NCBI GenBank assembly: GCA_963702755.1
Contig: CAVPDZ010000009.1
Coordinates: forward strand, 124,001 to 188,000
Reading direction: 5' to 3'
Length of the DNA stretch: 64,000 nt
DNA from: JAJPKK01 sp963702755
Lineage (GTDB): Bacteria; Pseudomonadota; Alphaproteobacteria; Rhizobiales; Xanthobacteraceae
Below the pieces are notes generated by a model, which was given only the letters and a program-made list of their open reading frames with translations, did not search any database and was not told the origin of the DNA. The translations under genes were made by a program, and so were the position numbers. This document shows, piece by piece, positions 1 to 8,847 of the stretch; the stretch's first letter is position 1; each line of letters starts with the position of its first letter.

Positions 1-21
1 GACACTGTTCGCTGTCTGCGT

Positions 22-696
22 TTGGTTCGCGCTTATGGCCTACAGTTGCGCCGTAGCCGCGTTCCATCGAACGGCCGCGAATACACTCGACGTCATGCGG
101 CCTTTAGCCTCGGAGGAATGGTTTTTCTGGTAGGGATGATAGCTGGGACAACGGAATTTGCAGTCTTTCCAAAACCTGGCGAGCCGTCATGGCGCTGGCT
201 ATTGGACGCCGGGATATACACTTCGGGTGTGCCGGCAATCACGCTTGCCGTTGGCCTTTGGCGCTATCGCGGCTTTGAGACGAAACGCGCACTTGTGGCG
301 GGCGCGACGATCTTTACACTTGTGTTGACTCCCAATATCGTCTGCCAAGCGTTTTTGATGACGACGGGTGTTTCGCAGATCAAAGCGGCGCTTTTCGCGA
401 GCCTCTTGTTTTATGCTCCCTCTATTCTACTTGGCCTGTCTATTTTTGATAAGAAATTTAGGATGCCATCCGTTTGGATGCCTTTAGCAGCTCTGTATGT
501 GGGTGCATACGCCGTGTGGTGGTTGACCTTCGGAAGCATAACGCTATCTAACGGCGATGATTTGAGACTTCTCTTGTTGCTGGTAATTGTCAGTTTTTGG
601 TACGCCGCGATCGGGTACTATCTTCAAGAGCTGATTAAGGTGCCTCCGAGAGAGCGCGACCACGCGACATCACCCGGCAGTTTGAGCACTGTCTGA
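22..696 (+). CDS. hypothetical polytopic membrane protein (5' end may lie outside the window)
   Basis: I do not recognise a family. After a basic N-terminus the protein has about six hydrophobic stretches (around residues 30-50, 66-85, 90-110, 120-145, 155-172 and 180-200), so it is an inner-membrane protein of roughly 220 residues. The frame stays open to the left edge, so the true start may lie upstream. Inside the window the first possible start is a TTG at 22, and an ATG at 118 has GGAGG only 1-2 bases before it. Codon use is less GC-rich than in neighbours, with many TTT, TTG and AT-ending codons, which could mean acquired or weakly expressed DNA. It converges on the exported-protein gene to its right. 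Confidence 0.6.
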   Translation: MVRAYGLQLRRSRVPSNGREYTRRHAAFSLGGMVFLVGMIAGTTEFAVFPKPGEPSWRWLLDAGIYTSGVPAITLAVGLWRYRGFETKRALVAGATIFTLVLTPNIVCQAFLMTTGVSQIKAALFASLLFYAPSILLGLSIFDKKFRMPSVWMPLAALYVGAYAVWWLTFGSITLSNGDDLRLLLLLVIVSFWYAAIGYYLQELIKVPPRERDHATSPGSLSTV

Positions 697-747
697 CCAA
701 ATCAAGACGGATCGAGCGACTTACCTAATTGTCGGCGAGATTCCGCG

Positions 748-1602
748 TCACTTCCGCGCCGGCTGGAAATAGCGCAAGTCGGGCGGCGCCTGGTTCTTCT
801 TCGCGGGCATCAGCAAGCCGTCGCCGCTGAGGAAATAATTTTCGTCGCCGATGACGATCTGGTTGTTGCCCTCGGTGCAGGACACCAGCGCCCAGGCCGG
901 GCGCGGATCGGCGCTGCGCCGGTACGTCTTGTCGACGCTCCACGGCCGCGTCAGGGCGTGGTCGATGACCGTGATTTCGTCGTGCAGCACGTTCGGGTCG
1001 GCCTTGTCGAGGTGGAAGCGCTCCTTGAAGATCGACTCGTTGTCGAAATGAAGCGGCAGCCCTGACGCATCGTAGGCGCGCGGCCCCTTGAACGGTCCGC
1101 GGGTTTCGACTTCGAGCAGGTCGTAACGGCCATCGCCGTCGACGTCGATCCATTTGCCGATGGAGTAGCCCTCATAGCTCGGCTCGCCCTCGGCCGGCCA
1201 ATCGCGCCCGTCCGTGAAGATGCGGCGGATGTCGTGACCCACCAGGATGTAGGTGGTTTCCGGCGTGATGACGTATTCCTGGACGGGCAAGGCCATGAGG
1301 CGCGGCATGCCGCTCGGCAGGCAGCGCGCGGTCGGATAGTTGCCCAGTCCGCCCTTGGCCTGGTCGGCCATGCTGTCGTCGTGGACCTTCTTGTATTCCG
1401 GCGTGAGCGGAGCCTGCTGCGCCACGCCCCAGGCTTTGGTCGGATCGAATTTGATCGCCTGGCCGCCAAAGCGCGGATTGTTGGTGATCCACTGGCCTTT
1501 CCAGTTTGGGTACTTTCCCTCCTCCGCTGCCTGGGTGGCGCTCATGGTCATCATCAACGCGGCGGCGAATACGAACGCCCCGCGCGAAAATCGGCATGGC
1601 AT
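748..1602 (-). CDS. exported hypothetical protein, paralogue of the 34103-34942 gene
   Basis: This is a 284-residue protein with a clear signal peptide (hydrophobic stretch ending in an ATQA-A type cleavage site near residue 25). The start at 1602 is chosen because an AGGGAG ribosome site lies 8-13 bases upstream; the frame itself stays open further. The mature part has a conserved order of blocks: K-Y-P-x-W-x-G-Q-W at the N-terminus, QQAPLTPEY, a GMPR block, IFTDGRDWPAE, a W-x-D-x-D-G-D-G-x-x-D segment that looks like an acidic metal-binding loop, IDHALTRPW, and a C-terminal PPDLRYF block. The same order of blocks recurs in the protein at 34103-34942. The function is unknown. It is divergently arranged with an exported cupin. 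Confidence 0.85.
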   Translation of the reverse strand: MPCRFSRGAFVFAAALMMTMSATQAAEEGKYPNWKGQWITNNPRFGGQAIKFDPTKAWGVAQQAPLTPEYKKVHDDSMADQAKGGLGNYPTARCLPSGMPRLMALPVQEYVITPETTYILVGHDIRRIFTDGRDWPAEGEPSYEGYSIGKWIDVDGDGRYDLLEVETRGPFKGPRAYDASGLPLHFDNESIFKERFHLDKADPNVLHDEITVIDHALTRPWSVDKTYRRSADPRPAWALVSCTEGNNQIVIGDENYFLSGDGLLMPAKKNQAPPDLRYFQPARK

Positions 1603-1802
1603 GGTCGTTCTCCCTGGCACGCCGGATCGCTTGTTTGAATGGGTGACGCGATCTTTGGCGCAGCAGAAATCAGGATACACCGGTTATCCGTCACGTGAAA
1701 CGGCACAGATGCCGAAACTCACAAACTGCGCCTCGGGAAACCATTGCTGCTCACCGAATTTTATGAGCGGAATGCTAGTTCAGAAACACAAGGGAGGTCG
1801 CG

Positions 1803-2210
1803 ATGGGGATGCTACGATTGTTCAGGCCGACGATATCGGTCGCGGGTTTGATGCTGGCCGCATCGATGGCGGCGGCGCACGCGCAGAGCGCCGAGCCCAA
1901 GGGACCGATGGCGAAGCCGCTTCTCAACCTCGACCTCGGGCCCGAAATGGACACCGTTCAGGGCCGGACGCTGCGCATGCAGCTCACGACCTACGAGCCG
2001 GGCTCATCGAACAAGCCGCACAGCCACAAGGATCGACCCGAGGTGGTCTACATCCTGTCGGGCCGAGTGATCGAGCATCGCGGCGACGTCGCCAAGGAAT
2101 ATGGCCCCGGCGATTCGTTCACCGCCGATCACACCACGACGCATTGGATGGAAAACAAAGGCACCGTGCCGGCCATAATGCTGGTGACCGGCATCGCCAA
2201 GAAGGAGTAA
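1803..2210 (+). CDS. exported cupin-domain protein
   Basis: This 135-residue protein starts with a signal peptide (about 27 residues, ending AAHAQ-S) followed by a single cupin-2 barrel. Visible cupin features are the first metal motif P-H-S-H-K-D-R-P-E-V-V-Y near residues 65-76, a G-x-V-x-E-H-R-G strand, the P-G-D turn and an H-W near the second motif. Metal binding is expected from the family; the substrate cannot be told. An AGGGAGG ribosome site lies a few bases before the ATG. It is transcribed away from the exported protein on its left, and a similar cupin sits near the second copy of that protein (39200-39625). Confidence 0.82.
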   Translation: MGMLRLFRPTISVAGLMLAASMAAAHAQSAEPKGPMAKPLLNLDLGPEMDTVQGRTLRMQLTTYEPGSSNKPHSHKDRPEVVYILSGRVIEHRGDVAKEYGPGDSFTADHTTTHWMENKGTVPAIMLVTGIAKKE

Positions 2211-2225
2211 CGCTCGCGTTCGGAT

Positions 2226-4609
2226 CTAGCGGCCGGCGTCGGCTGCGGTTACGCCGAGCAGGCAGCGGCTCATGAACTCGCGTCGGTCGTACGGGCGCAC
2301 CCGTTGGGCCACGACTTGGCGCGCACATGCAAGCCGCGCCTCGGAGACGCAAGAGGCGATGTACTCAAGCATGTCCGGACCGCGGACGCCTCTGTTGAAA
2401 CCTTCGTTGCGGCAGGCGAGACGTTTTCTCACGATGATCGCCGCCAAATCTTCGGGCTCAGGTCCGGGCGCCATGCCGCGCGCGGGGTAGGGCGGTGCAA
2501 CGGGTGCATTGGGGCCCATCGGCAATGCGGTGGGCGGCGCATATGGCGAACTCGGGGCCGCATGGGGCGCGCCTGGAGGCGCATACGACGCACTTGGAGG
2601 CGGGTAGGACCCACTTGAAGGCGGGTAAACCCACTTGGCGGCGGGTAAGCTGCAGCTGGCGGCGCATGCGGCGCGCTTTGAGGTGGCTGCGGCGGCGTCA
2701 TGTTCGGCAGGTCACTCGAATCCAGTGGCCCGTCCGGATTGGCTGCGACCTTCGCGGGCGCTGGTTTGGAGGCGGAAGCCGGCACGCGACGCTTCGGAGC
2801 ACGCGGTGCCGGATCGGCGTGGGCCGCTTCGGGCGTCGCCGCCGTTTCGGTGGGCGCAGCCTCCGCTGGGGCAGGCGGCGAAGGCGCAGCTTCGGGCGCG
2901 GTTGGCTCCGAAGGCGGTGCCGCCTCTGTCGCGACCGAGGCCGGCGCCGGCGCCCGCCGCGGTGCGAACCGCGATTTGTCGGGAGCAGCGGTTGCGACGA
3001 CCGGCATGACCGGACCGTCCGCGGCGCCCGGTTTAGGCGGGGCGGCGGTCGCAACTTTGAGGTCGGGCGCCTCTGCCGCTTCAAGCGCGCGATAAGGATC
3101 GACCAGGCCGTAGCCAAATTCGCTGTCGCGGCCGGGCGCGCCCAAATCCTTCGCGGTCGAATAGAGCACGTTTTCGAGGGTCGCGACGTCGATCTTGGGA
3201 TTGCGTTCGAGGATCAGCGCCGCGACACCGCTGACATGGGCCGACGCCACCGATGTGCCGGTGGTGAGATTGTAGGTACCGCGCGGACCGACCTCGATCA
3301 CGTTGACGCCGGGCGCAGCAAGCGCGATGTGCGGGCCCTGGTTGGCGACCGACAACAGCTTGTCGTGTTCATCGACCGCGGTCACCGCAATCACGTTCTC
3401 GTCGGCGGCGGGATAGAGCGGCGGCGATTGCGGGCCGGCGTTGCCGGCGGCCGCGACCAGAACGATGCCGTGCTCGTGAGCCTTCTTGAGATAGACCTGG
3501 AGGATCGGGTCGTAGGGACCGGCAAAGCTCATATTGATGACGCGGGCGCCCTTGCCGATCGCCCAATCGATGCCGGCGACGATCGCCTGGGAGGTCGCCT
3601 GCTGACTCTGGGCATTGGTGCTGAACGCATGGATCGCGAAGATGCGCGCGCGCGGCGCGACGCCGAGCAGCTTGCGGTGAGCGGCAATCGCGCCCGTCAT
3701 GCCGGTGCCGTGCTCGTCGGGCTTGTCGGCGACGGCGACGGCGTCGAACTGGCCGACGATCGAACCGGCAAGATCGGGGTGGCTCGCGTCGACCATCGAG
3801 TCGATCACGGCCACCGGGACGTTGGCGCCGGTTGCGATCTTGTGAGCCTCGTTGAGATGCAGCTTGGGAACGACATATTGCGACGGATCGCTCTTCTGCG
3901 GCAGCGATGGCGCGGCCGGATTTTGCGCGAACACGAAGACGTAGTTGGGCTGCGCGATGCCGATGTTCTCGGCTTCGAGCGCGCGCACCGCATCGGCGAC
4001 ATCGCGGCCGCCGGCAAGGCGGAAATGGACCAGCGTTCCGCCCGTCAGCGCGAGGTTCTGCGAGCCGATCGTCGTGAGGCCAAGCCGGCCCGCGGCGGCA
4101 TTGAGTGCCTGCGGCGACACGCCGGGACCGATATGAACGATCATCTCACTCGAAACGAAACGGGTCTCGCCAACCGGCGGCACGCCGGTGAAGCCGATCT
4201 CGCCGGGAAACGGACGGCGGGGCAGTCCGTTGCGAGCGATGCCGAGTCCGCCTGGCCGGCCGAACGCGCCTGAACGACCAAACGGTCCACGGTTAAGGCC
4301 ACCGGGGCGCCCAACCGATGCGGTGCGACCGAACGAGCCCGGGCCGCGGGAGCCGCTCGCGCGAGCAAACCCGCCCGAGCGGGCGAAACCACCGGGCGTG
4401 CTGGTTGCCGGCCGCGTAAAGCCGCGCTGGCCAAAGGTCGTCGAGGCCGGACGGGCTACGGTCCGCGCCGCCGGCGTTAACGTTCTTTGCCTGAATGGAG
4501 CGGCGTCGCTGGAAAAAGAAAAGCCGAGCGCCGCGATCGCTCCGGCAAGAAGGAAGAGCGTTGCCGCTCCTCGGCGAACACCGGAATGTGCCTTCACGTG
4601 CTGAAGCAT
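2226..4609 (-). CDS. S8 (subtilisin-type) serine peptidase with proline-rich repeat tail, frame broken near 2630
   Basis: This is a secreted subtilase. In order it has a signal peptide, a Gly/Arg/Pro-rich low-complexity stretch (about residues 40-130), an inhibitor-like prodomain (about 150-250), and the peptidase domain with catalytic Asp in VIDSMVD, His in DEHGTGMTGA, the oxyanion Asn in AAAGNAG and Ser in GTSVASAHVSG. A Pro/Ala-rich linker leads to a tail of seven-residue repeats of the type Y-P-P-P-S-G/A-S. The first repeat unit (2628-2647) is 20 bp instead of 21, so the written frame stops at 2429. Restoring one base joins the repeats to a Cys-containing C-terminal domain ending at 2226, about 794 residues in total. 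The start at 4609 follows a GGAG; an in-frame ATG at 4633 is possible. Confidence 0.82.
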
Positions 4610-4700
4610 GGATCCCACTCCACCCATCGGCACCGATAGGCGGGGAATACGTCAGCTTTGCGTCGGAATCCGCCGCATATTTGGGCGCGTGGTGCGACCT

Positions 4701-5546
4701 TCAGTTCGCCATCAGCACCGGCAGCGACGCGTTCGCGAGGATATGGCGCGTGGCGCCGCCGAAGATCATCTGCCGCAGTCGGCTTTGGGTGTAAGCACCC
4801 TTGATCAGCAGATCGCAGCCGAGGGTCTGGGCGGCAGCGAGGATCGCCTCGCCGGTGTTGCGGCCTTCTAGCCCGACCGTCATCGCTGCGGCGGGAATGC
4901 CATTGCGTTGCAGGCCGCGGATCATCTGCGCCGCGCTTGGCCCGGGAACGGCGGACCCGCCTTCAACATGCAGCACGGTCACGCGTTCGGCCTGACGCAG
5001 CAGCGGCATCGCAAATGCGGTGGTGCGGGCCTGCTCGGTGCTGCAATTCCACGCCACCAGGACGTTGGTCGCGATCTGTCGCGGCGGCGCCGGCGATGCG
5101 ATCAAGACCGGCCGCCCGCTGTCGAACAATCCCGCTTCGATCGCCTTGTCGTGCAAGCCGATCGAGTTCGAATCAGATCGCCCCATCACGATGACATCGA
5201 ACACGCGGCCATAGCTGCCGACGAAGCTTTCCCCCTCCGGCGCCTCCTCGAACCATCCGTAGGATAGTCCGCCGGCCGCGCCTTCCGCCTGGGGCACGCC
5301 GTTTTCCCGCATGAAGTTCTCGAACAGAACGCGCGCGCGCTTGGCCTCGTCGAGGCTTTCTTCGCGCAGCGTTTCGAGCGGGATTGCGCCCGCCATGTCG
5401 ACCGCGATGAACTCGTTAACGCGGAAACGCAACGCGAAGCCCTCGATATAGCTGTCGAAGCGACGGGCGAGCGCCAGCGCGGTCGCGAGCGTCGATCGCA
5501 TCGCGTCATGGGATTCCACCGGAACCAGGATCGTTTTCATGCTCAT
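4701..5546 (-). CDS. universal stress protein, tandem UspA domains
   Basis: This 281-residue cytoplasmic protein has two UspA-type halves. The first begins KTILVPVE and the second begins near residue 160 with TNVLVAWNCS. The second half ends with the family's ATP-binding signature, visible as G-A-Y-T-x-S-R-x-x-x-x-I-F-G-G-x-T-R-H-I-L followed by ASLPVLMAN. The ribosome site GGGGAGG lies just before the ATG. It lies 30 bases after the SPFH gene and was probably cotranscribed with it. UspA family proteins bind nucleotides and support survival under stress; the exact signal here is not visible. Confidence 0.9.
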   Translation of the reverse strand: MSMKTILVPVESHDAMRSTLATALALARRFDSYIEGFALRFRVNEFIAVDMAGAIPLETLREESLDEAKRARVLFENFMRENGVPQAEGAAGGLSYGWFEEAPEGESFVGSYGRVFDVIVMGRSDSNSIGLHDKAIEAGLFDSGRPVLIASPAPPRQIATNVLVAWNCSTEQARTTAFAMPLLRQAERVTVLHVEGGSAVPGPSAAQMIRGLQRNGIPAAAMTVGLEGRNTGEAILAAAQTLGCDLLIKGAYTQSRLRQMIFGGATRHILANASLPVLMAN

Positions 5547-5576
5547 GATCGCCTCCCCACGGTGGCCAATACGCCG

Positions 5577-6335
5577 TTACGGGCGCTTCGCCATGTCGGC
5601 AAATCCGCGCGCCATGGCGACGAACTCGCTCGGCATCATCACGATCGTCATCGTGTTCTGCTCGGCGCCGACCTCGGTGATCATCTGCATGCGCCGCAGC
5701 TCGAGGCCGGCCGGATTCTGCATGATGATCTCGGACGCGCGCCGCAACTGCTCGGCGGCCTCGAGCTCAGCCTGCGCCTTGATGATGCGGGCGCGCTTTT
5801 CCCGCAGCGCCTCGGCCTCCTGGGCGATGGCGCGCTGCATCGATTCCGGGATCTCGACGTTTTTCATCTCGACCCGCTCGACCTTGACGCCCCACGGCTC
5901 GGTGACCGCATCGATCTTCTGGCCAATCGTCTCCGAAACGTTTTCCTGCTCTTTGAGGACGTCATCGAGGGAGTATTGCCCGATGCCGGTGCGGAGCGTC
6001 GTGAGCGCGACCTGGATCACCGCGTTGTCGACCGAACGCACCTCCATGATCGCCTTCATGGGATCGAAGATGCGGTACCAGACGACCGCATTGATCTTCA
6101 CCGGGACATTGTCCTTGGTGATCGTCTCCTGCTGCTCGACCGCAGCCGTCACGGTGCGCAGATCGACCCTGCGCTGCCATTCGGCCAGTGGAATGAGCCA
6201 ATACGGTCCGGGACCGCGCAGGCCCTGATATCGCCCGAGCCGAAAGACGACGGCGCGCTGATACTGGTTGGCAATGCGGATGCCAGCCAGCGCAATGATC
6301 ACGACGATCGCAATGATTACAAATGTAAGGTTCAT
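5577..6335 (-). CDS. slipin/stomatin-like SPFH-domain membrane protein
   Basis: This 252-residue protein has one N-terminal transmembrane helix (residues 4-19) followed by a prohibitin/stomatin (SPFH) domain. Family marks include the conserved V-V-F-R-L-G-R-Y-Q-G-L-R-G-P-G entry, the D-L-R-T segment, the W-G-V-K-V-E-R-V-E-M-K core and a C-terminal Ala/Glu-rich coiled coil (EAEALREKRARIIKAQAE). The ATG at 6335 is preceded by GGGGAGG. A much longer in-frame reading upstream only shadows the methyltransferase gene. Bacterial slipins form membrane scaffolds, often with an NfeD partner. No NfeD gene is in the window, and a UspA gene follows instead. Confidence 0.9.
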   Translation of the reverse strand: MNLTFVIIAIVVIIALAGIRIANQYQRAVVFRLGRYQGLRGPGPYWLIPLAEWQRRVDLRTVTAAVEQQETITKDNVPVKINAVVWYRIFDPMKAIMEVRSVDNAVIQVALTTLRTGIGQYSLDDVLKEQENVSETIGQKIDAVTEPWGVKVERVEMKNVEIPESMQRAIAQEAEALREKRARIIKAQAELEAAEQLRRASEIIMQNPAGLELRRMQMITEVGAEQNTMTIVMMPSEFVAMARGFADMAKRP

Positions 6336-6504
6336 GGTCAGCCTCCCCGTTGGCTCACCTAAGGACTGAACGGAGTAATGACGTCGCCGCGGCCGTTGTC
6401 CAATTTCAGGCTCGCCGCCTCGCATCGAAAAAGCTGAGCCGCCACGAGCCGCGCTTATGGAGAGCATGCCGATTCCGGCTTCGCTGGCAAGACGGGAATA
6501 TGCC

Positions 6505-7254
6505 TCAGGCGACCGACGCGGCCTCGAATTCCCATACCGTGGCGAGGACACCGGCGTTGCCGCGGCGCGTCTTCGCGGCAGTGTATTGGTTCTCCGGTGC
6601 AACCGGCACCACGTATTCGACGCGCGAATGTAGGAGATGCCGCGGCAGGGCGGCGCGCCCCGGATCGCCCACGAGTACGACGCTGCCCGCACTCCGGCAT
6701 CGCCGCAAAAAGGCGGTCGCGCGGACGGCAAGATCGGCGTCATAGAAAACATCGCCCGCCAGCACCACGTCGACGTCGGCGGCATCGAACGCACTGTCGT
6801 CGCGGATGATATCGACCACGCTTGCATCCACTGCGACGCCATTGGCATCGGCGTTCATGGCGATTGCCACAACGGCGAGGGGATCGATGTCCTGGGCAAT
6901 GACACGGGCCGCGCCGGCCTTCGCCGCTGCGATCGCGACGATGCCGGAGCCGGACGCAATATCGAGCACGCACTTGCCGGCGACGATGTCGGGGTGATCG
7001 AGGACATATCGCGCCACGGCCTGTCCGCCGGGCCACGCGAAGCCCCAATATGGCGGCGCTCGCCCCAACGCCGGTCCAAGCTCGCGGTTGATCTCGTCCC
7101 ACAACGGCACCGCCTCGGTGCCGAGACCCAGCAGCACTTCCGGCACATGAGGGGTCGCGCCACGCGAGGTATGGGCCAGGAAGAATCCAACCTTGGCAAG
7201 GAGCCAGTCAGGCACGTCCGCGGCAGGTGCGGGAGTAGGAAGTGCGTTGTGCAC
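6505..7254 (-). CDS. class I SAM-dependent methyltransferase (ETFB-lysine/PrmA-like)
   Basis: This 249-residue protein has a Rossmann-type methyltransferase fold. The SAM-binding motif I reads VLDIASGSGIVAIAAAKAGA (residues about 96-115), followed by an acidic strand-2 end (AQDIDPLAV) and the post-motif V-V-L-A-G-D-V-F-Y. The preceding P-P-Y-W-G-F-A-W-P-G-G-Q segment is typical of the METTL20/ETFB-lysine and ribosomal-L11-type protein methyltransferases, often annotated as nicotinamide N-methylase-like. The target is therefore probably a protein lysine, but this is inferred from family only. It precedes the SPFH gene by 169 bases on the same strand. Confidence 0.8.
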   Translation of the reverse strand: MHNALPTPAPAADVPDWLLAKVGFFLAHTSRGATPHVPEVLLGLGTEAVPLWDEINRELGPALGRAPPYWGFAWPGGQAVARYVLDHPDIVAGKCVLDIASGSGIVAIAAAKAGAARVIAQDIDPLAVVAIAMNADANGVAVDASVVDIIRDDSAFDAADVDVVLAGDVFYDADLAVRATAFLRRCRSAGSVVLVGDPGRAALPRHLLHSRVEYVVPVAPENQYTAAKTRRGNAGVLATVWEFEAASVA

Positions 7255-7372
7255 AGTCTGTCCCTGAGGCGCAGCGGCGCCTCGAAGTGATTCGCCGCGG
7301 CATTGTGGCCGCGGGCTTGCGCCGACGCAAATCGCCCCGGCTGGCGCTCGAGACGCCCCTTACGCCTGCCGG

Positions 7373-7642
7373 TCAGCGGTAGCGGCGGCGGTGGTATCGG
7401 TAATAACTGCGGCCGTCCGAGCGGAATCCATAAAATCCATATACGTGTCGCCCGTACCGAGGACCATCAATTGGCGGGCGGTCCTGGCGGAAGGAACGGT
7501 CTGATGCCATCGGTGACCCAAAGCCTATGCCCGCGTTGTTGCCCGAGCCATATGCGCCCTGTGCGGCGGCCGTGTTCAGCCAGTTGAGGCCGGCCGCGCT
7601 CAAGACACACAACGAAACTGCCCATCTGGCCGCTGGATGCAT
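7373..7642 (-). CDS. small exported Gly/Tyr/Arg-rich protein
   Basis: This protein of about 89 residues has a signal peptide (MHPAARWAVSLCVLSAAGL..., cleavage near NTAAA-Q) and a short mature part rich in Gly, Tyr and Arg, ending in an Arg/Tyr cluster (YYRYHRRRYR). GAGGAG lies six bases upstream of the ATG at 7642, which favours that start over an ATG six bases earlier. No domain is recognisable. It may be a surface or envelope-associated basic peptide. Confidence 0.6.
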   Translation of the reverse strand: MHPAARWAVSLCVLSAAGLNWLNTAAAQGAYGSGNNAGIGFGSPMASDRSFRQDRPPIDGPRYGRHVYGFYGFRSDGRSYYRYHRRRYR

Positions 7643-7774
7643 GATCATCTCCTCAGCCGGCTTGCCCACCTGACGATGAGATAAAGGGAGTTTATCTCGA
7701 TTTTGTTCCGAAGACCTATTTTCTCGTGACCACCGATTTATCGTGAAACCGCGATAGTCAGGGAGCCGGCCATT

Positions 7775-8797
7775 TCAGCGGCGCGGCGGCAGAAGCACGA
7801 TCTTTCCGATGGCGCGTCGATCTGCGATGGCCGCCGCCGCCCGGGGAAATTCGTCCAGGGGGATCGTTTCGGTGATGAACGGGTCAAGCTTTCCGTCAGC
7901 GACGTCCTTATAAACCGGTTCCATCGCTTGCCGGACTGCAGGCTCATCCTTGTCCAATCCGATTGTGAGCGCTGAACCGATCACCGAAATGCCTTTGAGG
8001 AGGAGATAATTGGTTTTTGCCTCGGCAATGCGCCCCGAGGCGAAGCCGACGACGACCAATCGACCGCCCGGCCGCAGGCAACGGATTGCGCCGTCGAATA
8101 CGTCGCCGCTGACCATGTCGATCACGATGTCGACACCATCAATGCCCATCCCGGCAAGCGCCTTGCGCAAGTCGTCTTTCGGATTGGCGAGCTGATCGAG
8201 ACGAATGATGTGCTGTGCGCCGGCCCGCGCCGCCGCGTGCTGCTTCGCTGCCGACGAAACCAACGCCACGACTTCGGCGCCGATCTGTCGCGCATATTGA
8301 ACGGACGCAATGCCGACGCCGCCCGCCGCGCCGGTTATCAGAATTCGTTCGCCGGCCTGCAGGTTGCCGCGGATCGACAGCGCAACGACGACGGTCAGGA
8401 AGACTGAGGTCGACGCGGCGGCCTTGGCGAAATCAAGGTTGTCGGGAATAGGAAAGCACGCGTCCGCGTGCGCAAGCGCGACGTCGGCGAAGGCACCGAA
8501 CGGCACCATTGCCGCGACTTTCTGTCCAATCGAGAATCGATTTACTCCTGGCCCTATGGCGACCACACGACCCGCCACATCCCTACCGGCGATGAATGGC
8601 AGGGCCGGCTTGTGCTGATACTTGCCCTCGATCATCAGCAGATCTTGAAAATTCAGCGCGGCCGCCTCGCACGCGATCACAAGCTCTCCGGGCCCAGGCT
8701 GGGCGAGCGGTAACGTGCCGATCTTCGCGCTGTGCCAATCGCCAAAGTGATCGATGACAAGGCCGGTGGCATGAGTGGGATGTACGGGAGGAGTCAT
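7775..8797 (-). CDS. NADPH:quinone oxidoreductase-like (MDR superfamily, zinc-independent)
   Basis: This 340-residue medium-chain reductase has a GroES-like N-terminal part (A-A-L-N-F-Q-D-L-L-M-I-E-G-K-Y, then P-F-I-A-G-R-D-V-A-G-x-V) and a Rossmann domain with ITGAAGGVGIASVQYARQIGA near residues 150-170. The alcohol-dehydrogenase zinc ligands are absent, which points to the quinone/enoyl reductase branch. It lies 50 bases downstream of the acyl-CoA synthetase gene on the same strand, so a catabolic role on an enoyl or quinone intermediate is plausible but unproven. Confidence 0.87.
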   Translation of the reverse strand: MTPPVHPTHATGLVIDHFGDWHSAKIGTLPLAQPGPGELVIACEAAALNFQDLLMIEGKYQHKPALPFIAGRDVAGRVVAIGPGVNRFSIGQKVAAMVPFGAFADVALAHADACFPIPDNLDFAKAAASTSVFLTVVVALSIRGNLQAGERILITGAAGGVGIASVQYARQIGAEVVALVSSAAKQHAAARAGAQHIIRLDQLANPKDDLRKALAGMGIDGVDIVIDMVSGDVFDGAIRCLRPGGRLVVVGFASGRIAEAKTNYLLLKGISVIGSALTIGLDKDEPAVRQAMEPVYKDVADGKLDPFITETIPLDEFPRAAAAIADRRAIGKIVLLPPRR

Positions 8798-8847
8798 TTA
8801 TTTTCTCTGGCAGACCGAAGCCGGGGACGACGTGGTTTGATGTCGGC

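Noticed and set aside
2495..4273. A 592-codon plus-strand frame opposite the S8 peptidase
   Set aside because: It is the antisense shadow of the peptidase: Arg-rich, with no domain and no ribosome site.
5577..6848. A 423-codon frame for the SPFH protein
   Set aside because: The extra part overlaps the methyltransferase gene in another frame. The ATG at 6335 has an ideal ribosome site and the normal N-terminal helix.
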